Part shown: one piece after another, positions 51,958 to 60,526 of the stretch
How positions within the stretch are numbered: the first letter of the stretch is position 1
Layout of the letters: the number at the start of each line of letters is the position of its first letter
Source: 79-D21 sp964521575
Lineage (GTDB): Bacteria > Synergistota > Synergistia > Synergistales > 79-D21
Reading direction: 5' to 3'
DNA: 64,000 nt
Assembly: GCA_964521575.1 (NCBI GenBank)
Contig: CAZFSR010000005.1
Location: 1 to 64,000 of the forward strand
Position numbers and translations under genes: made by a program
Notes under the pieces: model-generated
The model's input: the letters and a program-made list of their open reading frames with translations, nothing else
The model's database searches: none
Told to the model about the DNA's origin: nothing

Positions 51958-53499
51958 CTACTCCCATTCGATCGTTGCAGGGGGTTTGCTCGTGACATCG
52001 TACACGACGCGGTTGACCCCCTGGACTTCATTGCAGATGCGATTGGCCGTCCTATTCAGCAGATCAGCCGGCAGCCTGGCCCAATCGGCGGTCATCGCGT
52101 CGAGGGATTCAACGGCGCGCAGAGCGACGGCTTCTGCATAGGTTCTCACATCCCCCATCACGCCAACGCTCCGGGTGGGCAAAAGCACGCAAAAAGCCTG
52201 CCAAAGGCGGTCGTAGAGCCCAGCCTTCCGGATCTCATCGATGAAAACGGCATCTGCCCTTCTCAAAGTGTCCAGGCGTTCGGCCGTGATTTCCCCCAGG
52301 CAACGCACCGCAAGCCCCGGGCCAGGAAAGGGATGCCTTCCGAGAATCGTTTCCGGGACACCGAGCATGCGGCCGATCGCTCTTCCTTCGTCCTTGAACA
52401 GGTCCCGAAGGGGTTCGAGAATTTTGAGCGACATCCTCTCAGGGAGGCCTCCCACATTATGATGGGTCTTGATGACCGCTGCCCCCTTGCCCTTGTGGCC
52501 GCTCTCGATGATGTCGGGATAAAGGGTCCCCTGTAGAAGCCATTGCGCTCCGCCGATCTCTTCGGCTTTCTCCTCGAAGACCCTGACAAAGAGTTCGCCG
52601 ATGATCTTCCTCTTTCGTTCCGGTTCGGAGACGCCCTTGAGTCGTTCCAGGAAACGTTCCGTGGCGTCGACATAATGGACCTTGAGGTTCATCTCCCGGT
52701 AAGCTTCGAGAACTTCCTCCGCCTCGTTCAGGCGCAGGAGGCCGTTATTGACGAAAATACAGTCGAGCTGGTCGTTGATGGCCCTTGCCGTCAGGACGGC
52801 AGCCACCGTCGAATCCACCCCGCCTGAGAGGCCGCAGACAACTCGATCGGAACCGACCTGGCGCCGGATATCGCGGATGGACTGGTCGGCCCAGTCGCTC
52901 AAATCCCAATCCGGCGTACAGCCACAGATCGAGAAAAGGAAATTCCTGAGGATCTCCATTCCTTTAGGCGTGTGAGCCACCTCGGGGTGAAACTGCAGGG
53001 CAGTGATCCGGCTCCCCTCGCCTGCAAAGCCCGCGATCAGGCCCCCACCGCTTTCAGCGATGACGGAGAAGCCTGGCGGCAGAGCCGTCACGCTATCCCA
53101 ATGGCTCATCCAGACGCTAAGGGTATCAGGCAGCCCCCTCAGCAGAGGGGTCTCGGGTGAAAGGACGCGGACCTCGGCGGGTCCGTACTCCGCAAGGGGA
53201 GCCTGCATGACGGTTCCCCCCAGCCGATGGGCCAGAAGCTGCATGCCGTAGCAAATCCCCAGGATCGGGATGCCGGAATGGAGGATCGAATCCGGAAGCG
53301 AGGGAGCGCCCTCTTCGAGCACGCTCCTCGGACCGCCGGAAATGACGATGCCTTTCGGGTTGTGGGCCAGGATCGCCTTTTCCGACGAATCCCAAGGAAG
53401 GATTTCGCTGTGGACGGAGAGTTCCCGTATGCGTCTTGCGATGAGCTGCGTGTACTGGGAACCGCAATCCAGGATGATGATGTTCGAATGAGAGGACAT
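51958..53499 (-). CDS. guaA: GMP synthase (glutamine-hydrolysing)
   Basis: This is a 513-residue enzyme converting XMP to GMP. The N-terminal glutaminase has the catalytic cysteine in GICYGMQLLAHRLGG and histidine/glutamate in LQFHPEVAHTP. The ATP-pyrophosphatase has GLSGGVDSTVAAVL, and the C-terminal dimerisation domain ends YDVTSKPPATIEWE. The start MSSHSNIIILDCGSQYTQLI at 53499 matches the family; the in-frame extension upstream is rejected. Confidence 0.97.
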   Translation of the reverse strand: MSSHSNIIILDCGSQYTQLIARRIRELSVHSEILPWDSSEKAILAHNPKGIVISGGPRSVLEEGAPSLPDSILHSGIPILGICYGMQLLAHRLGGTVMQAPLAEYGPAEVRVLSPETPLLRGLPDTLSVWMSHWDSVTALPPGFSVIAESGGGLIAGFAGEGSRITALQFHPEVAHTPKGMEILRNFLFSICGCTPDWDLSDWADQSIRDIRRQVGSDRVVCGLSGGVDSTVAAVLTARAINDQLDCIFVNNGLLRLNEAEEVLEAYREMNLKVHYVDATERFLERLKGVSEPERKRKIIGELFVRVFEEKAEEIGGAQWLLQGTLYPDIIESGHKGKGAAVIKTHHNVGGLPERMSLKILEPLRDLFKDEGRAIGRMLGVPETILGRHPFPGPGLAVRCLGEITAERLDTLRRADAVFIDEIRKAGLYDRLWQAFCVLLPTRSVGVMGDVRTYAEAVALRAVESLDAMTADWARLPADLLNRTANRICNEVQGVNRVVYDVTSKPPATIEWE

Positions 53500-53599
53500 A
53501 AAAGAGCCCTGAGGGCTTCTCCCCCTTCGGGTAGAAATCTTGGTGAAGGTGCCATCGATTATCTTAACAGACAAAGACATCGACGGAATACCGTCACTC

Positions 53600-53633
53600 C
53601 GAAATGAAATGGCCCCCGCATCGAGCGGGGGCC
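53600..53633 (-). terminator. Hairpin after groEL, probable terminator
   Basis: GGCCCCCGC (53633-53625 on the transcript) pairs perfectly with GCGGGGGCC (53619-53611) around a 5-base loop, followed by the T-rich ATTTCATTTC. It starts 21 bases after the groEL stop and should end the groESL transcript. Confidence 0.7.
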
Positions 53634-53654
53634 GGAAACGGGAAATCCTGTCGA

Positions 53655-55280
53655 CTAGTCGTAGTCTCCCATTCCGCCGGGCATGGCGGGCATGGCGTCC
53701 TTCTTCTCCGGCTTGTCGCCCACAAGAGCTTCGGTCGTCAAGACCATGGCAGCGATGGAAGCCGCGTTCTGCACCGCGCTCCTGGTGACCTTGAGCGGGT
53801 CGATGATCCCTTCCTTGACCATGTCAAGGTATTCGCCGGTGGCAGCGTTCAGCCCCTGGCCCTTGGGAAGTCCCAGGACCTTCTCGACGACCACGTCGCC
53901 CTGGTAACCCGCGTTGGAGGCGATGAGGTGAAGCGGCTCGGTGAGGGCCTTACGCACGATCGTGGCACCCGTCTTCTCGTCTCCGGACATGGAACCGATG
54001 TACTTGTCAAGCGCCGAGAGGGAGTTCACGAGGGCAACACCGCCGCCTGCGACGATCCCTTCCTCGACAGCCGCGCGGGTGGCATTGAGGGCGTCCTCGA
54101 TCCGGTGCTTCAGTTCCTTCTGCTCGGTTTCCGTCGCGGCACCGACCTGGATCACAGCCACGCCGCCGACCAGCTTCGCCAAACGCTCCTGCAGTTTCTC
54201 CTTGTCGTACTCGGAGGTGGAATCTTCCAACTCCTTCCGGATCTGGGCGGCGCGGGCATGGATCTTCTCGGGATCGCCCTTGCCCTCGACAATCGTGGTT
54301 TCTTCCTTGGTCACCCTGATGGTCTTCGCCCGGCCCATCATGGAAAGATCGGCGTTCTCGAGCTTCAGGCCGACTTCTTCGCTGACGACCTGGCCGCCGG
54401 TGACGATGGAGATATCCTGGAGCATGGCCTTGCGGCGGTCACCGAAACCAGGAGCCTTGACCGCAACAACCTGCAGAATGCCGCGGAGCTTGTTGACGAC
54501 AAGGGTAGCGAGGGCCTCTCCCTCGATATCCTCGGCGATGATCATGAGAGGCTTGCCGGTCTGGACAACTTTCTCCAGGACCGGGAGGAGGTCCTTCACG
54601 TTGTTGATCTTGCCGTCGTTGATCAGGATGTAGGCATCCTCGAGGACGGCTTCCATCCGCTCAGCGTTGGTGACCATGTAGGGGCTGATGTATCCCTTGT
54701 CGAACTGCAGTCCCTCGACGGTTTCAAGAGTGGTTCCGACCGTCTGCCCGTCCTCAACCGTGATGACGCCATCCTCGCCGACCTTCTCCATGGCTTCGGC
54801 GATGAGGTTGCCGATGACCTTGTCGTTGGCGGAAATGGCCGCGACCTGGGCGATCTTGTTACGCTCCTTGACGGCGATGGACAGCTCTTTCAGCTCGTCC
54901 ACGACGACATCGACAGCTCCCTCGATCCCACGGCGCATCAGGATCCCGTTCGCGCCCGCCGCTACGTTCTTCATGCCCTCGCGGATCATGGCACGGGCAA
55001 GCACCGTTGCGGTGGTCGTCCCGTCGCCGGCGACATCGTTGGTTTTCGATGCGACTTCCTTAAGAAGCTGGGCGCCCATATTCTCGAACGGGTCCTCGAG
55101 TTCGATCTCCTTCGCGATCGTCACGCCGTCGTTGGTGATGGTGGGAGAACCGAACTTCTTCTCGAGAACGACATTGCGTCCCTTGGGGCCTAGCGTAACG
55201 CCAACGGTATCTGCAACCTTGTTGATGCCCCTCTCAAGGGAGCGGCGGGCATCCTCACCGAAATTCAGGATCTTGGCCAT
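53655..55280 (-). CDS. groL: Chaperonin GroEL
   Basis: This is the 541-residue 60-kDa chaperonin that folds proteins with GroES. TLGPKGRNVVLEKKFG and VAGDGTTTATVLARAM form the ATP site. Apical and hinge segments are complete. The C-terminus is a short PAMPGGMGDYD rather than a long GGM tail. It follows groES by 33 bases, and both are under the CIRCE-controlled promoter. Only one groEL is in the window. Confidence 0.98.
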   Translation of the reverse strand: MAKILNFGEDARRSLERGINKVADTVGVTLGPKGRNVVLEKKFGSPTITNDGVTIAKEIELEDPFENMGAQLLKEVASKTNDVAGDGTTTATVLARAMIREGMKNVAAGANGILMRRGIEGAVDVVVDELKELSIAVKERNKIAQVAAISANDKVIGNLIAEAMEKVGEDGVITVEDGQTVGTTLETVEGLQFDKGYISPYMVTNAERMEAVLEDAYILINDGKINNVKDLLPVLEKVVQTGKPLMIIAEDIEGEALATLVVNKLRGILQVVAVKAPGFGDRRKAMLQDISIVTGGQVVSEEVGLKLENADLSMMGRAKTIRVTKEETTIVEGKGDPEKIHARAAQIRKELEDSTSEYDKEKLQERLAKLVGGVAVIQVGAATETEQKELKHRIEDALNATRAAVEEGIVAGGGVALVNSLSALDKYIGSMSGDEKTGATIVRKALTEPLHLIASNAGYQGDVVVEKVLGLPKGQGLNAATGEYLDMVKEGIIDPLKVTRSAVQNAASIAAMVLTTEALVGDKPEKKDAMPAMPGGMGDYD

Positions 55281-55313
55281 GTCAGGGTCCCTCCTGTTCT
55301 GGATTTTTCAGGG

Positions 55314-55601
55314 TTATTCAACGATCGCGAGGATATCGCGCTCGCTCAGGATCAGGTATTCTTCGCCGTCAACCTTGACCTCGGTGCCGGAATACTTGCC
55401 GAAGAGAACCCGGTCGCCGACCTTGACCTCGGGAGCGAGCTTCTGGCCATTTTCAAGGACCTTGCCCGATCCGACAGCCATCACCTTGGCTTCCTGGGGT
55501 TTCTCCTTCGCTGTGTCCGGAAGCACGATCCCGCCTCGGGTCTTTTCTTCCTGGGTCAGGACCTTGACGACGATTCGATCCGCCAAAGGCTTCAACTGCA
55601 T
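55314..55601 (-). CDS. groS: Co-chaperonin GroES
   Basis: This is a 95-residue lid of GroEL. KPLADRIVVKVLTQEEKTRG is the N-terminal signature, with the mobile loop around TRGGIVLPDTAKEKPQEA, and GDRVLFGKYSGTEVKVDGEE near the end. The ATG at 55601 has AGGAGGG upstream. It is the first gene after the CIRCE operator. Confidence 0.97.
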   Translation of the reverse strand: MQLKPLADRIVVKVLTQEEKTRGGIVLPDTAKEKPQEAKVMAVGSGKVLENGQKLAPEVKVGDRVLFGKYSGTEVKVDGEEYLILSERDILAIVE

Positions 55602-55633
55602 GAGACATCCCTCCTGCGATTTGGTTTATTGTA

Positions 55634-55660
55634 TTAGCACTCGTCGATAGCGAGTGCTAA
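55634..55660 (-). promoter_or_regulatory. CIRCE operator (HrcA-binding site)
   Basis: TTAGCACTC, nine bases, then GAGTGCTAA is a perfect CIRCE element at 55634-55660, 33 bases upstream of the groES start and just after the predicted transcription start. It is the site where HrcA represses groESL in the absence of heat stress. hrcA itself is not in the window. Confidence 0.95.
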
Positions 55661-55673
55661 TTTCCCGGAGAAA

Positions 55674-55702
55674 AGTGTAGGAGGGAGTCGCCTTTCCCTC
55701 AA
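55674..55702 (-). promoter_or_regulatory. Sigma-A promoter of groESL
   Basis: The minus strand carries -35 TTGAGG (55702-55697), a 17-base spacer and -10 TACACT (55679-55674), so transcription should begin close to the upstream arm of CIRCE. Four of six bases in each box match consensus. The position fits HrcA repression by blocking initiation. Confidence 0.7.
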
Positions 55703-55779
55703 ACGGCATTTGGAGTCATGGAAGGGAAATATGCGCGATTTTTCCTTACGAACTTGCTATTGCCCAGTTTTTCTCCGTC

Positions 55780-56799
55780 TTAATCCGATAGGAGAGGTAA
55801 GCTAGGATCCGGCGAAAGCTCCAGCCCGCTTCGTCGTCCTCTCCAATAGCCGCTGTAGGCGGCTGCGGCCACCATGGCGCCATTGTCGGTGCAAAGCCTG
55901 GCCGGCGGAAGGTAAACCTGCCAATCCTTACGCGCGAGCATGGCTCCGCGCAATCCGCTGTTCGCGGCGACCCCCCCCGAAAGAGCCACTTTCGACACTC
56001 CGGTCGATCGGACCGCCAGCTCGACCTTGATCATGAGTGCCTCGACCACGGTTTTCTGAAAAGAGGCGCAAAGGTCTTCAAGCGGAAGCGCATCAGCATT
56101 TTCCAGGCGTCGAAGGAGAGTCAACGCAGCGGTCTTGAGTCCGCTGAAGCTGAACTCCACCCGCTGGGTGTCCGCCATCGGCACGGGAAGCGTGAATGCT
56201 CCGGGATTTCCCTTTCCGGCGAGCCGGTCGATCGCGGGCCCTCCCGGATAACCCAAGCCCAGGAGCTTGGCCAACTTGTCATAGGCTTCGCCGGCGGCAT
56301 CGTCCCGCGTGCAGCCCAGGATCTCGTAATCTCCGAATGCCCGCACCAGGATCACCTCGGTATGCCCGCCCGACACAAGAAGGGTCAGGAAGGGAGGTTT
56401 TAGGCCCGGTGAATGGATGATGTTCGCGAACAGGTGGGCTTCCAGGTGGTTGACGCCCAAAAGTGGAAGCTCCCAGGCCTGCGCAAGGGCCTTGGCGGTC
56501 ATGACGCCCACCAGCAGGGATCCCATAAGCCCCGGGCCCGCCGTCACGCCGACCAAGTCCAACTCCGTGCGGGGATCCGTGATTCCTGCCTCCGCCAGGG
56601 CGGAAAAGACAAGGGGAAGGATCCTCTCCTGATGGTCTCGCGAGGCAAGCTCCGGAACCACACCGCCGTAGGGGGCGTGAAGGTCAAGCTGGCTCGAGAT
56701 CAGCGAGGACAGGACCCTCGACGGCCCTTCCAGGACCGACACCGCGGTGTCGTCACAACTGCTTTCGATTCCCAGGGTCAAAAATCGCCCGCGGGTCAA
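55780..56799 (-). CDS. tsaD: tRNA N6-adenosine threonylcarbamoyltransferase TsaD
   Basis: This is a 339-residue Kae1/Gcp ASKHA protein that transfers the threonylcarbamoyl group to A37 of tRNA. LGIESSCDDTAVSVLEG is the N-terminus, the metal-binding NHLEAHLFANI holds the HxxxH motif, and LLVSGGHTEVILV and GGVAANSGLR are present. There is no nearby ATG; I place the start at a TTG whose TGA overlap with the fmdB-like stop is 4 bases (TTGA). TsaB and TsaE are not in the window. Confidence 0.93.
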   Translation of the reverse strand: MTRGRFLTLGIESSCDDTAVSVLEGPSRVLSSLISSQLDLHAPYGGVVPELASRDHQERILPLVFSALAEAGITDPRTELDLVGVTAGPGLMGSLLVGVMTAKALAQAWELPLLGVNHLEAHLFANIIHSPGLKPPFLTLLVSGGHTEVILVRAFGDYEILGCTRDDAAGEAYDKLAKLLGLGYPGGPAIDRLAGKGNPGAFTLPVPMADTQRVEFSFSGLKTAALTLLRRLENADALPLEDLCASFQKTVVEALMIKVELAVRSTGVSKVALSGGVAANSGLRGAMLARKDWQVYLPPARLCTDNGAMVAAAAYSGYWRGRRSGLELSPDPSLPLLSD

Positions 56800-56981
56800 T
56801 GCCCTCCGCACCCCCTGCATCCCCCGCAGGAACCGCTGCAGTTGCATCCTTTCGAACGCCGGGCAGGACCGCTTTCATGAAGGAGGACCTTGCTTCGGCA
56901 TTCCGGGCACCGGTTTGCGAAATTTCCAGACTCGAACCGATGGCCACAGGAAGCGCAACGATAGATGTGAATTGCGCTCAT
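56796..56981 (-). CDS. FmdB-like zinc-ribbon protein with Cys-rich tail
   Basis: This is a 61-residue protein. The zinc ribbon is C9xxC12 and C25xxC28, as in the FmdB family (putative regulatory proteins, first noted beside formamidase). It is followed by a glycine/cysteine tail with C46, C48, C52, C55 and C58 and a final histidine, which could bind a further metal or cluster. The ATG overlaps the preceding gene's stop by 4 bases, and the stop overlaps the tsaD start. It was too short to be obvious among larger genes. Role unknown. Confidence 0.75.
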   Translation of the reverse strand: MSAIHIYRCASCGHRFESGNFANRCPECRSKVLLHESGPARRSKGCNCSGSCGGCRGCGGH

Positions 56982-57523
56982 TTCCCCGGCACTTTCCATT
57001 TGACCGCTTCCTTTTCATAGCCCAAGGCGACTTCCGCCCCGGGTTTCAATTCTGTTTTCGGGACCGAGAACGGTAGCGTCCCCGTAAAACCGCTCGGGAG
57101 TTCCCCGGTTGGCGTGAACTCTTTTAGGGAGAGGACATCGTCGGATAAAACATTGTAGTTGCCGACAAAAAGCTTCCCGGGGATCAACTCCCAGGGGGTG
57201 AAGGTTTCGAATCGCAGGATGAAGAGGTTCCTGCCCTTCAAGTATTTCTCACCAAGATGCCTGCTGTGCCAGGTAAGCCATTCGGGAGAACCGGGGTCGT
57301 TCCTGGCAGCCGTAGCAAGGGCTGGATCAACGTAGATGAAGGTGAGCCTTGCTTTTGCCCCCAGGACAAGCTCTCCCAGGACTTGGCCATCGATCCAGAC
57401 ATTGGCGGACCTTTCGGCGAGGAGGTCGTCCAGGCTCTTCGGCTGGGCGGTCCAGGCCGCTCCCGGAAAAACGCAAGACACGGCCACAAACAGAAAAATA
57501 CAGACAAGGCGCTTCATTCTCAC
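56978..57523 (-). CDS. Predicted exported protein, unknown
   Basis: This is a 181-residue protein with a Sec signal (MRMKRLVCIFLFVAVSCVFP, cleavage likely near AAWTA-QPK), so it should be periplasmic. The remaining 155 residues are mixed beta/alpha, with no cysteine after the signal and no recognised motif; segments such as NVWIDGQVLGELVLGAKARL may be a beta-sandwich. Start and stop overlap hslO and the fmdB-like gene by 4 bases each. A cytosolic Hsp33 neighbour gives no clear hint of function. Confidence 0.7.
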   Translation of the reverse strand: MRMKRLVCIFLFVAVSCVFPGAAWTAQPKSLDDLLAERSANVWIDGQVLGELVLGAKARLTFIYVDPALATAARNDPGSPEWLTWHSRHLGEKYLKGRNLFILRFETFTPWELIPGKLFVGNYNVLSDDVLSLKEFTPTGELPSGFTGTLPFSVPKTELKPGAEVALGYEKEAVKWKVPGK

Positions 57524-58452
57524 TCATTCCCCCCCTGCTCAGGCATTCTGGGCGGATTTCCCTCCCAAGTCCCGTCCAGCTCTTCCTCATCGAAACGGTA
57601 GGTTGTCCCGCAAAAATGGCACCTGACCTCGAGCTCTCCCCCATGATCCCCATTCCCGGCGGATTCCTTCAGGATGGCTCGCGCAAGTTCCCGGCTGCAG
57701 CGGCAGGACGATTTGAATTCCACGTCGTCGAACCATTCGATGTCCAGCCCTTTGAAAAGTTCTTCCATGGCGCTTTTCGCATCCGGGTGGGCTTCCAGGA
57801 AACGACTCACCGAAGGAGTGCTCCTCACCCGTTCCTCGACCATGGCGATGAGGGAATCCGGGGCGCCGGGCAGGACCTGGACCATGTAGCCTCCAGCGGA
57901 TTGCACTCTTCCAGGAGCGGCGAGCACCCCGAGGCCGACGGCTGTCGCCGTCTGCTCGGAAAGACGGTAGAATTGGGCGACGTCTTCTGCCACTTCTCCC
58001 GAGAGGAGCGGCACCTGGCTCGAGACCGGTTCTTTCATCCGGACGTCCCTAAACACGCTGATCGTTCCGTTCCGCCCCACGCCTGCGGCAACATCCAGTT
58101 TCCCGGAATCGGAGGGAGGGAGATCCACTTCGGGGTGCGCGACGTACCCCCTGACTTGCCCCTGCGGCTCTGCATCCGCCACCACGAGCCCCAAAGGGCC
58201 GCCGCCATCCAGCTTGAGAGTGACACGGGCCTTTTTCAACTTGATGTCGAGGGCCATCATCATCGCGGCCATCATGAGCCGGCCGAGAGCCGCCGCGGCA
58301 AGCGGGCTCAGCCTATGTTTCATCATGGATTCCTCCAGTAAGCCGTCCGCCTTTACTGCAAAAATCCTGAAGTTGCCCCCGGACAGTAATCCCCTTGAAA
58401 CGACGGCCACAGGCCGAGCCTGGCCCGATTTTGACTTTTCCCGTTCGCTCAC
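57520..58452 (-). CDS. hslO: Redox-regulated chaperone Hsp33
   Basis: This is a 310-residue holdase activated by oxidation. The four zinc-binding cysteines that form the redox switch are in SSCRCSRELARA (CxC) and VRCHFCGTTYRF (CxxC). The N-terminal chaperone domain begins GGNFRIFAVKADGL. It starts with GTG overlapping the murJ stop as GTGA. The C-terminal acidic tail is somewhat longer than in E. coli (292 residues). Confidence 0.94.
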   Translation of the reverse strand: MSEREKSKSGQARPVAVVSRGLLSGGNFRIFAVKADGLLEESMMKHRLSPLAAAALGRLMMAAMMMALDIKLKKARVTLKLDGGGPLGLVVADAEPQGQVRGYVAHPEVDLPPSDSGKLDVAAGVGRNGTISVFRDVRMKEPVSSQVPLLSGEVAEDVAQFYRLSEQTATAVGLGVLAAPGRVQSAGGYMVQVLPGAPDSLIAMVEERVRSTPSVSRFLEAHPDAKSAMEELFKGLDIEWFDDVEFKSSCRCSRELARAILKESAGNGDHGGELEVRCHFCGTTYRFDEEELDGTWEGNPPRMPEQGGNE

Positions 58453-60008
58453 GCGCTTTTTTCCTCCTTATCGAGGGCCCCGAAGACCCATTTCCACTCG
58501 GAACATCCCGTCGCCCGGGAACCGAGACCATAAACAACCGCTCCGGCCACGACCGCAGCAAGGACCCAAGCAAGTTTTCCCCAAAGCCTGGAAGAGGGAT
58601 CGTAAGGGAAAACGAATGAACCTGCAAGGATCGCAGCCGCCATGGCCGCAAGAGCCAATCCGTGCGAGACGGCCCATTTACGGGTGAGGACCGGAATAGG
58701 CTCTCCCAGGTGACGCCGAAGCGTCCACGCTCCCATGAGGGCCCCTCCGCTGAAGGCAAGAGAGGATGCAAGCGCCAATCCAGCATAAGAGAATGTTCGG
58801 ACCAGCACCAGGCAGAAAACCAGGTTGAGCAGCACCGTGAACCCGGTCACCCTTAGTGCCTCTCTCGGAAGGCGCCTGGCGTACAAGCCCCGCATCACCA
58901 CTGTCGAACAGGCCATCCCCGGCAACCCCAGGGCGTACAAGGCCAGGGCACGGCTGGTCGCTTCCCAGGCCCAGTCGTTGAACGCACCGCGAACAAAAAT
59001 GACGTGAACCATGGGGCGCGCAAGGAGCGTGATTCCCAAGACGACCGGCAGGATCACGAACAGGGTGAACCGCAAGGCGTCACGGATCATCAGGGCAAAC
59101 TCGGCATTTTCATCGGGCCGTAGGCGCGAAAGCATCGGAAGGACCGCCTGGGAGATGGCGATCACAAACAGCCCGAGGGGCAACTGGATTACACGGTCCG
59201 CATAGCTTAGGACGGAGATGGTTCCCCCCTCCAGGAAAGAGCCCACCATGCGGCTGATGACGGGATTCACCTGGTTGAGCGACAGGCCGGCCATATAGGG
59301 GAAAAAGAGGCAGATCACCTTTTTCAGCTCCGGGTCCTTCCAATCCGGCCTGGCCGGGACAAGCGGCATCCCCAAAGCTTTGGCCCTCCACCATTGCAGG
59401 AGCATCTGGGCCACGCCCCCCATCAGCACCGCCGCTGGGAGCGCCCAAACCCCCATGCGCGGTGCTAGAATGGCCAAAAGCAGGATGTATAGAAGATTGC
59501 TGAGGGCCGGGGCGACCGCCGGGATGAAATAACTGTCGAGAGTATTGAGGACTCCCATCGCAAGTGCAGCGACGGACACGAGAAGCAGGAACGGGAACAT
59601 GAGCCGGGTCAGGGTGATGGCCAGCAGGGTATCCGCTCCAGAGAATCCCGGTGCCATCAACTTGACAAGCAGAGGGGCTCCCAAAAGGCCGACGGCGACC
59701 ACCCCTCCGCCAGCCAGGAGAAGAACCGTGGTCATTTGCCGGGCCAACCTTCCGGCCTTTTCCCGGCCTTCTTCGGCGACAACCCTTGAAAAGACCGGCA
59801 CGAAAGCTGCCGACAGCGCTCCTTCCGCAAGAAGCTGCCGGGAAAGGTTGGCAAGCGTATAGGCAACGAGGAAGGCATCCAGCTGCCGGGTGGCTCCGAA
59901 AAAAGCCGCGGTGATGATCTCCCGCAACAACCCCAGGACCCGGCTGGCAAAAGTCCCGACCATCATCCGCATGGCGTGCCTGACCATCTTGCTCAATGGG
60001 GAAGACAT
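58449..60008 (-). CDS. murJ: Lipid II flippase MurJ
   Basis: This is a 519-residue protein of the MOP superfamily with about 14 membrane helices. It flips lipid II to the periplasmic face. The N-terminal segment ASRVLGLLREIITAAFFGAT and the block LLAEGALSAAFVPVFSRV are the MurJ (MviN) signature. ATG at 60008 has AGGAGGTCC upstream. It is the first gene of a five-gene unit with hslO, the 181-aa protein, fmdB-like and tsaD. Its presumed upstream promoter region lies antisense to the plus-strand protease gene. Confidence 0.96.
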   Translation of the reverse strand: MSSPLSKMVRHAMRMMVGTFASRVLGLLREIITAAFFGATRQLDAFLVAYTLANLSRQLLAEGALSAAFVPVFSRVVAEEGREKAGRLARQMTTVLLLAGGGVVAVGLLGAPLLVKLMAPGFSGADTLLAITLTRLMFPFLLLVSVAALAMGVLNTLDSYFIPAVAPALSNLLYILLLAILAPRMGVWALPAAVLMGGVAQMLLQWWRAKALGMPLVPARPDWKDPELKKVICLFFPYMAGLSLNQVNPVISRMVGSFLEGGTISVLSYADRVIQLPLGLFVIAISQAVLPMLSRLRPDENAEFALMIRDALRFTLFVILPVVLGITLLARPMVHVIFVRGAFNDWAWEATSRALALYALGLPGMACSTVVMRGLYARRLPREALRVTGFTVLLNLVFCLVLVRTFSYAGLALASSLAFSGGALMGAWTLRRHLGEPIPVLTRKWAVSHGLALAAMAAAILAGSFVFPYDPSSRLWGKLAWVLAAVVAGAVVYGLGSRATGCSEWKWVFGALDKEEKSA

Positions 60009-60052
60009 AAAGAAAGGACCTCCTGAAGTCCAGGGTGAAAGGGGAAGTCTCC

Positions 60053-60526
60053 GTGGAAGAAACCGTTACGACCGTCTGGTGCCTGGGCAACACGCTTCGG
60101 GGAGACGACGGGGTTGGAGTCCGTTGCGGGGAATGGCTGCTCGGGGATCCCGTCCCTCATCTGGAAGTCGTCCTGTGCGAAACGGTTCCGGAGAACTTTG
60201 CGGCCCCTCTTCGCAGGACGCCCCCAAAGAGGTTGATCATCATCGACGCCTGCATCATGGGAACGGCACCCGGCACGATGCGCCTCCTGGATCCCGACTG
60301 CCTGGACGGCCTCACGGAAACGACACACGGGCTGCCGCTGGGCGAGATCCTCAAGGAAATCCTCCCCCGGGAGAGAATAGTCGTCATCGGCATCGAGCCG
60401 AAAGAAACCGGTTTCTCGCTCGCGCTTTCCCCTGAGGTCGAGTCCTCCGCACGCAAACTCGTCCGGGCCTTGAGGGAAGGGTCGTGGACGCACCTTTTTC
60501 GAGCCCCCTCAAAGGTCATAGAGTGA
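60053..60526 (+). CDS. Hydrogenase-maturation-type protease
   Basis: This is the only plus-strand gene in the window: 157 residues resembling HyaD/HycI endopeptidases, which remove the C-terminal tail of [NiFe]-hydrogenase large subunits after nickel insertion. WCLGNTLRGDDGVGVRCGEW holds the GN-x3-DDG nickel-recognition motif, IIDACIMG the second acidic site, and TTHGLPLGEI a histidine. I start at GTG 60053, seven bases after AGGGGA; a GTG at 60035 lacks an SD. Its 3' end overlaps that of lptB by 11 bases, tail to tail. No hydrogenase structural gene is in the window. Confidence 0.85.
   Translation: MEETVTTVWCLGNTLRGDDGVGVRCGEWLLGDPVPHLEVVLCETVPENFAAPLRRTPPKRLIIIDACIMGTAPGTMRLLDPDCLDGLTETTHGLPLGEILKEILPRERIVVIGIEPKETGFSLALSPEVESSARKLVRALREGSWTHLFRAPSKVIE

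Noticed and set aside
53604..55193. 529-codon open frame antisense to groEL
   Set aside because: The groEL frame on the other strand is a complete chaperonin. Biased G/C codons produce long antisense frames; the translation shows no family and no SD.
60157..60519. Minus-strand 120-codon frame opposite the hydrogenase protease
   Set aside because: The plus strand has clear protease motifs; the minus-strand translation is arginine/serine-rich with no family.
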